A DNA stretch of 10,351 nucleotides from CAYXRK01 sp964467615 (GTDB taxonomy: Bacteria > Hydrogenedentota > Hydrogenedentia > Hydrogenedentales > GCA-2746185), in assembly GCA_964467615.1 (NCBI GenBank), contig CAYXRK010000171.1:1-10351 (forward strand). Direction: 5' to 3'. The notes beneath the pieces are model-generated. The model worked only from the letters and a program-made list of their open reading frames with translations. It had not been told where the DNA came from and ran no database searches. A program made the translations under genes and the position numbers. The first letter of the stretch is position 1. Each line of letters begins with the position of its first letter. Below, piece after piece: positions 6,618 to 10,351 of this stretch.

Positions 6618-6636
6618 CACTCAGGAGGTCGGAACA

Positions 6637-7341
6637 ATGTCAGATGAAGGAACGATTGACGCTTTTGGATTCAACCTTCATCTAGTTTGTGGAGGATTTG
6701 CCTATTTTTCGACCTATTCAGAATTCGCGGGGAGGTCATCCGACGGTCATCGAGAAATCCGCAAACCTTCATTGATTATAGCGGCGAGGATTTTGGACAA
6801 ACTCAAACAGGTAAATGCGGAACCAAGATACATTGATGGAGAAGATGAACTGCAATTCTGGCTACTCCATCGAGGTTGGGGAATCATAAATAATGCTTTT
6901 GTCCGATCCAGACTCTCGAATTGGTTGAAGAAAAAGGAAACAATTCAATCTGCACTCCGTACATATACTGACATCGTTATTGCGAGCGATTCGGCGATCA
7001 ACCAACGCGTGAGGCCCGGCATGAGAGATAGTGTCCAGGCACGCGACGGAAAGACTTGCCTTTTGTGCGGGCGATCGTCTGCTGACGGAATTCCATTAAC
7101 AATGGACCATGTTCAGCCCCATAGCCAAGGAGGAGAGACGACCACTGGGAATCTTGTGACGTTGTGTCAGAAATGCAATGAATTGAAAGGCGACACAAAT
7201 GTCCAGAGACTCTATGATCTGGCAGGACTGCCTCACGGTTTTGATCCGTCCTTGATTAGGGGTACCGCTTCCCAGGGTTCACTATTGGCTGCGCTCATGA
7301 TTTCCAGTAATCTCCTGCACACTCGCGCTGAAGTATTCTGA
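6637..7341 (+). CDS. HNH endonuclease domain protein
   Basis: A 234-aa protein with a perfect AGGAGG (6623-6628) 8 nt before ATG 6637. Residues 1-120 are an N-terminal domain I cannot place; it contains a run of aromatic and charged residues (QFWLLHRGWGI, RSRLSNWLKKKE). Residues 124-186 are a zinc-bound HNH nuclease: C141-x2-C144, the metal/catalytic D157-H158 (MDHVQPHSQGGET), N172 in GNLVTLC, C177-x2-C180 and N181. The first His of the motif, the conserved Asn and the closing Asn are all in place, so it is probably an active DNA nicking or cutting enzyme, though the substrate is unknown. The C-terminal 45 residues are hydrophobic-rich but show no clear membrane helix. The gene is distinctly AT-richer than the right-hand metabolic genes, suggesting recent transfer. 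It could be a restriction-type, defence or mobile-element nuclease. Confidence 0.85.
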   Translation: MSDEGTIDAFGFNLHLVCGGFAYFSTYSEFAGRSSDGHREIRKPSLIIAARILDKLKQVNAEPRYIDGEDELQFWLLHRGWGIINNAFVRSRLSNWLKKKETIQSALRTYTDIVIASDSAINQRVRPGMRDSVQARDGKTCLLCGRSSADGIPLTMDHVQPHSQGGETTTGNLVTLCQKCNELKGDTNVQRLYDLAGLPHGFDPSLIRGTASQGSLLAALMISSNLLHTRAEVF

Positions 7342-7377
7342 TCGCCACAACTATGGTCTGGAAGTTGGTTAAGCAAT

Positions 7378-8955
7378 TCAGATCGCATTCCCCGCAACGC
7401 GAGTGGGGATTCCCAAATGCCCGCATGTTGCGATCAACTCCAGCAGGATGTTGCCGTAGCCGATGATGATGTGGTTGGCCATGTGGGTGGCCATGAGTTG
7501 GTCGCGGTCGTAGCCGGGGATGTGGACGTTGGCGATGGGCCAGACGGGGGTGGTGCGGTCGAGGCGGTCTTGGACTTCGGCCTTGGGCATGGCGATGACT
7601 TCGCCGGCGCCGAGGTCCATGCCGAGTTGGCCGAAGGATTCGTAGCAGCGGGCCCAGGTGATGACGCCGGGCTTGGATACGCCGGAGCAGGTGCCGCCGC
7701 CGAGGGGGAAGTACATCGGGGGCTGGCGGTAGACGTGGGTGTGTTTCCAGCCGCCGAAGTGGGCGGGCGGGGCCGCGCCGGAAATGAGGAAGACCCAGAC
7801 GAACTTGCCTTCGTACTCGCGGCCCCAGCGGACGTCGTGCAGGGTGGTCTCGGAGGGCATTTTTTTGCGTCGGTAGATTTCGTTCATGAGGAGTTGGGGC
7901 ACGCCGGCGCCCATGTCGCCTTCGTTGAAATGGACGATGGGCAGGCCTTTGTTGATGATCGATTTGGTGGCGGGCGATTTCACGTCGGGGCGGTCGGCGT
8001 TGTTGAGCATGCCTTCGACGAGGTCTGACGCGGGGCAGCAGCGGACGAGGCCGAGTTGGTAGGGGATGCCGATGGCGCTGAGGCCGTAGCGCTCGTAGAT
8101 GCGCGCGGCGGCGGAGTACATTTTCATTTGGGAGATGACTTGTTCGTGGACGAGTTCTTCGTAGCCATCGACGCCCCAGTGGAACGTCGCGCCTTTTTTG
8201 ACGAGCCAGTTGAGGTGCGACTGCGCTTCCCGATCGGAGACGAGGTCCATCTCGGCGAGGAGGTCGGACTGGTTGAGGTACTCGATAGGCATGCCGCATG
8301 CGCCGAGTTTGGCGGGATCCATGACGGTGTTGAGCATGCCCATGCAGCCGGGGTCGAATTGGCCCATGATGCGGCGTTCGCGGAGGATGTCGTTGGCGAG
8401 TTTCTCGCCGAAGCGGTCCGCCGCGGCGGGGAGTTTTATTTTGGCGGCGTCGGTGAGGTGCGCCGTCGAGTGATCGCAGACGCCCTTTGCGCACCAGTCG
8501 CCGAGCTTTTTCATGAAGTAGGCGTCGCCGGTGAACGATTCGCTCCAGAGGCGGGAGTGTTTGACGCCGAGGCGGGCGAGCGTGCCGGTGTGGTTGAGCA
8601 GGGCGACGAGGCCGGGCCACCTGCCGTCGAAGTTGCCAATGAGCGCGATGGGGCCGCGGTGGGATTGGAGCGGGCCGCAGACGTGGTGCGCGTAGGCCCA
8701 GCAACTCAGGACGATGGCGACCGGGGCGTCCGCCGGAATCTTGGCGAGGATGTCCGCGCCTTCGCATTGTTTGGTGACGAAGCCGTGCTTTCGTTTCGCG
8801 TTGTACTTGGGGAAGATTTCGGTGTTGTGGCCGAGTTTCTTGAAGGCGTCCTGCACGTGCTTGAGCGTGTCTTTTTGCACAGGCCAGCATTGGACGCAGG
8901 CAGGGTCGCGGAAGTCGCCGTTGGAGATGAGGTAGATGGTCCGTTTCTTGGCCAT
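7378..8955 (-). CDS. L-fucose/L-arabinose isomerase-like protein
   Basis: A 525-aa cytoplasmic protein of the fucose isomerase fold, which interconverts aldose and ketose sugars using a divalent metal. The N-terminal half has the two Rossmann-like parts typical of this fold (TIYLISNGDFRD; VAIVLSCWAYAHHVCGP; GPIALIGNFDGRWPGLVALL). Residues 340-357 hold VHFNEGDMGAGVPQLL, corresponding to the family's E-x-D-x-x-G-A-L metal site (E345, D347). The C-terminal part carries MANHIIIGYG (H495), a likely metal or substrate histidine. The usual length is 480-600. It differs enough from classical FucI and AraA that the sugar cannot be named; its N-terminal Cys-rich segments (DPACVQCWP, SCWAY) are unusual. 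AAGGAA lies about 10 nt upstream of the ATG. The HNH gene ends 36 bp from its stop (convergent), and a divergent amidohydrolase lies upstream. Confidence 0.75.
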   Translation of the reverse strand: MAKKRTIYLISNGDFRDPACVQCWPVQKDTLKHVQDAFKKLGHNTEIFPKYNAKRKHGFVTKQCEGADILAKIPADAPVAIVLSCWAYAHHVCGPLQSHRGPIALIGNFDGRWPGLVALLNHTGTLARLGVKHSRLWSESFTGDAYFMKKLGDWCAKGVCDHSTAHLTDAAKIKLPAAADRFGEKLANDILRERRIMGQFDPGCMGMLNTVMDPAKLGACGMPIEYLNQSDLLAEMDLVSDREAQSHLNWLVKKGATFHWGVDGYEELVHEQVISQMKMYSAAARIYERYGLSAIGIPYQLGLVRCCPASDLVEGMLNNADRPDVKSPATKSIINKGLPIVHFNEGDMGAGVPQLLMNEIYRRKKMPSETTLHDVRWGREYEGKFVWVFLISGAAPPAHFGGWKHTHVYRQPPMYFPLGGGTCSGVSKPGVITWARCYESFGQLGMDLGAGEVIAMPKAEVQDRLDRTTPVWPIANVHIPGYDRDQLMATHMANHIIIGYGNILLELIATCGHLGIPTRVAGNAI

Positions 8956-8991
8956 GCGCGAGAGTTCCTTCTTTTTGGAATGGTACGCGTG

Positions 8992-9020
8992 AGTATACGG
9001 GGGGAATCGGCGCGGGTGAA
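8992..9020 (-). promoter_or_regulatory. Possible promoter of the isomerase-like gene
   Basis: Reading leftward, TTCACC (9020-9015, 4 of 6 to TTGACA), a 17-nt spacer and TATACT (8997-8992, 5 of 6 to TATAAT) lie 37 bp before the ATG at 8955. On the plus strand TATAGT (9049-9054) could be the -10 of the divergent amidohydrolase, but it has no good -35 partner. Confidence 0.4.
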
Positions 9021-9074
9021 ATACGGGGCGGCGCGCGCGGGAATTAGGTATAGTGCCCGGACAAATTCTGCTGG

Positions 9075-9094
9075 ATTCCCGCCTTCGCGGGAAT
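9075..9094. repeat. Dispersed palindrome of the ATTCCCGC/GCGGGAAT type
   Basis: ATTCCCGC, loop CTTC, GCGGGAAT is a perfect 8-bp hairpin followed by GACGG. Read on the minus strand the surrounding bases translate as HSREGGNP, a phrase that recurs as a spurious product of this very common interspersed repeat in many bacteria. It sits in the 5' leader of the amidohydrolase gene, 13 bp before its probable start codon, and may affect its translation or mRNA stability. Confidence 0.7.
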
Positions 9095-9107
9095 GACGGG
9101 GGCGGCG

Positions 9108-10247
9108 ATGTCGGACGAGATGAATCAATCGAAGGCGGGCGAAGAAGCCGGCGCTAAGTTTCCGTGGGCGATGCTGGTGGTGATGGCGCTGGTGGGGACG
9201 AACATCGGCACGTTCCTGGCGTGGCGCGAGCGGGGGCCGGCGGAGGAGAGCACGGCGGCGGCGCAGGGGTCGGAGACGTTAAAGGGCAAGATCAAGGACG
9301 ACTCTAGTCCGTTGCTGGATATTCCGGTCATCAACGGTCACGAGCATATGTACAAGATCGAGCATTTCAAAAAGTATCTGCCCGGCGCGAACAAGGCGGG
9401 TATCGACAAGACGCTCATCGTGGCGAGCAGCGCGGCGACGTTGCTGGGGAAGGACGACGGACTTGGCGAACTGAACGAGTGGAATTCGCAGGAAGTGTTG
9501 AAGGCCGCGAAAGAATTTCCCGGGAAGATCATTCCATTCTGCACGATTTACAGTAAGGATCCGGACAAGCTGGATAAACTGAAAGGGTACGTGGCGGAGG
9601 GCGTGCAGGGCGTCAAGTTGTACACGGGGCACACGCAGTTTTATGACGAGCCGCTCGACGCGCCGGCGATGGACGAGGTGTATGCGTATTGCGAGGAGGT
9701 GCAGTTGCCGATTCTTTGGCACGTCAGCGTGCCGAAGTACGTGGACGAGTTTCGGCGCGTGCTGGACAAGTATCCGAAGCTGAAGGTGATCGTGCCGCAT
9801 CTCGGCGTCGGGTTTTTCCGGCCGCAGAAGGACCTGCCGCTGATGGCCGAGCTTCTGGACGATTATCCGAATTTGTACTTCGACAGCAGCTTCGGCACGC
9901 GGGCGATTTTGGTGCACGGGCTGGAGGTCGTCGGCCAAAACGTGAAGGTGTTTCGCGACTTCTTCACCAAGCACCAGGACCGGATAATTTTTGGTACGGA
10001 CATGGTCATCACGGGGAACTCCGAGAAGACGTCCGAGTGGTTCGAGGCGTGCATCCGCGCGTGCCGCGACATGTTCGAGAAGGACCAGTACCACTTCTTT
10101 ATGGGCGCGACGGGCTCGCCGTATGCGCATGCGCCGTCGAAGAATACGCACGGGGAATTTGCGGGACTCGGGTTGCCGAAGGCGGTGATGAAGAAAATCT
10201 ATGCGGACAATTTGGAGAAGGTGCTGAAGCGGGACGGGGCGAAGTAG
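9108..10247 (+). CDS. Membrane-anchored metal-dependent hydrolase (Amidohydro_2)
   Basis: A 379-aa protein. I use ATG 9108 (MSDEMNQSKAGEE); the in-frame ATG at 9093 lies inside the dispersed palindrome and is less likely, and ATG 9120 is an alternative. Residues 18-39 (FPWAMLVVMALVGTNIGTFLAW) form one transmembrane helix, placing the rest outside the cytoplasm or, less likely, inside. A linker of about 30 residues precedes the TIM barrel from residue 70. Metal and catalytic landmarks of the family are all present: H78-E-H80 on strand 1, K170 in GVKLYTG, H205 in LWHVS, H231 in VIVPHLG and D298 in FGTDM. The family includes decarboxylases and hydrolases of cyclic or aromatic acids and lactones; the substrate here is unknown. 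Its divergent position from the isomerase-like gene suggests a shared pathway for a sugar-derived compound, but this is inference. Confidence 0.85.
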   Translation: MSDEMNQSKAGEEAGAKFPWAMLVVMALVGTNIGTFLAWRERGPAEESTAAAQGSETLKGKIKDDSSPLLDIPVINGHEHMYKIEHFKKYLPGANKAGIDKTLIVASSAATLLGKDDGLGELNEWNSQEVLKAAKEFPGKIIPFCTIYSKDPDKLDKLKGYVAEGVQGVKLYTGHTQFYDEPLDAPAMDEVYAYCEEVQLPILWHVSVPKYVDEFRRVLDKYPKLKVIVPHLGVGFFRPQKDLPLMAELLDDYPNLYFDSSFGTRAILVHGLEVVGQNVKVFRDFFTKHQDRIIFGTDMVITGNSEKTSEWFEACIRACRDMFEKDQYHFFMGATGSPYAHAPSKNTHGEFAGLGLPKAVMKKIYADNLEKVLKRDGAK

Positions 10248-10262
10248 GATTTTCGATTATTT

Positions 10263-10351
10263 ATGGCAACGCCTGTTGAACAATGGCTCGCCCAGGCGGA
10301 CTACGATTTCGAAACCGCTGAGGCGATGTACGCGAGCGGCAGGTACATCTA
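10263..10351 (+). CDS. HEPN-domain protein, N-terminal fragment (cut by window edge)
   Basis: The first 29 codons read MATPVEQWLAQADYDFETAE followed by AMYASGRYI. This is the characteristic first helix and turn of HEPN proteins (W-L-x-x-A-x-x-D-x-x-x-A-x-x-x-x-x-x-x-x-Y). Such proteins are often the RNase or toxin half of HEPN-MNT pairs, with a minimal nucleotidyltransferase next door. The catalytic R-x4-6-H motif would lie beyond the edge and cannot be checked. The gene starts 15 bp after the amidohydrolase stop; AGGA at 10246-10249 is 13 nt upstream, a weak ribosome site, so co-transcription with the hydrolase is likely. Confidence 0.75.
   Translation, partial: MATPVEQWLAQADYDFETAEAMYASGRYI

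Noticed and set aside
7295..8890. 531-codon open frame on the minus strand in a second frame
   Set aside because: It is almost entirely Arg, Pro and His, a shadow of the GC-rich isomerase-like gene, and has no recognisable domain.
8056..9096. Long plus-strand open frame opposite the isomerase-like gene
   Set aside because: Val/Gly/Ala/Asp-rich antisense shadow caused by third-position GC; the minus-strand gene has clear family motifs.

Overview
The window is GC-rich bacterial DNA that looks like a scaffold from a metagenome: it carries one run of exactly 100 N. No rRNA, tRNA or CRISPR array is visible. The gene set is that of a Gram-negative-type heterotroph: a lipoprotein sugar-binding protein, an exported NG-turn beta-propeller, a fucose-isomerase-like enzyme and a membrane-anchored amidohydrolase. 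This mix, together with short accessory genes and dispersed palindromes, would fit a PVC- or Hydrogenedentota-like MAG. That assignment is an inference from gene style, and no marker gene is present to prove it.

Left part (1-2291). On the minus strand, a lipoprotein periplasmic sugar-binding protein overlaps by 4 nt (ATGA) the start of a membrane-anchored or secreted ankyrin protein that runs off the left edge. Divergent to it lies an exported beta-propeller protein with five NG turns.

Accessory part (2292-7341). A recognisable sigma-70-type promoter precedes a two-gene cassette: a 288-aa protein with an N-terminal zinc ribbon, coupled by TGATG to a long TPR protein of about 700 aa or more. 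The TPR array is interrupted by the N-gap, which is flanked by two identical 55-bp sequences. The apparent frameshift across the gap is an artefact of the 100-N placeholder. Next comes about 590 bp without a convincing gene, rich in palindromes and resembling a dispersed intergenic element. After it, on the minus strand, are a 62-aa antitoxin-like protein and a DUF4242 protein, overlapping by ATGA. They diverge from an AT-richer HNH-endonuclease gene across a 68-bp, palindrome-rich intergenic region.

Right part (7378-10351). A 525-aa L-fucose/L-arabinose-isomerase-like protein (minus) diverges from a membrane-anchored Amidohydro_2 hydrolase (plus). The start of the hydrolase gene abuts a dispersed palindrome of the ATTCCCGC...GCGGGAAT type. 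The first 29 codons of a HEPN-domain gene are cut by the right edge.

The best candidate for something undescribed is the zinc-ribbon/TPR cassette (2300-5496): its own promoter, translational coupling, two large regions I do not recognise, and a near-identical TPR array. The cluster of small accessory genes beside it (antitoxin-like, DUF4242, HNH, HEPN) suggests a variable island, but no direct evidence here shows a defence or conflict function.
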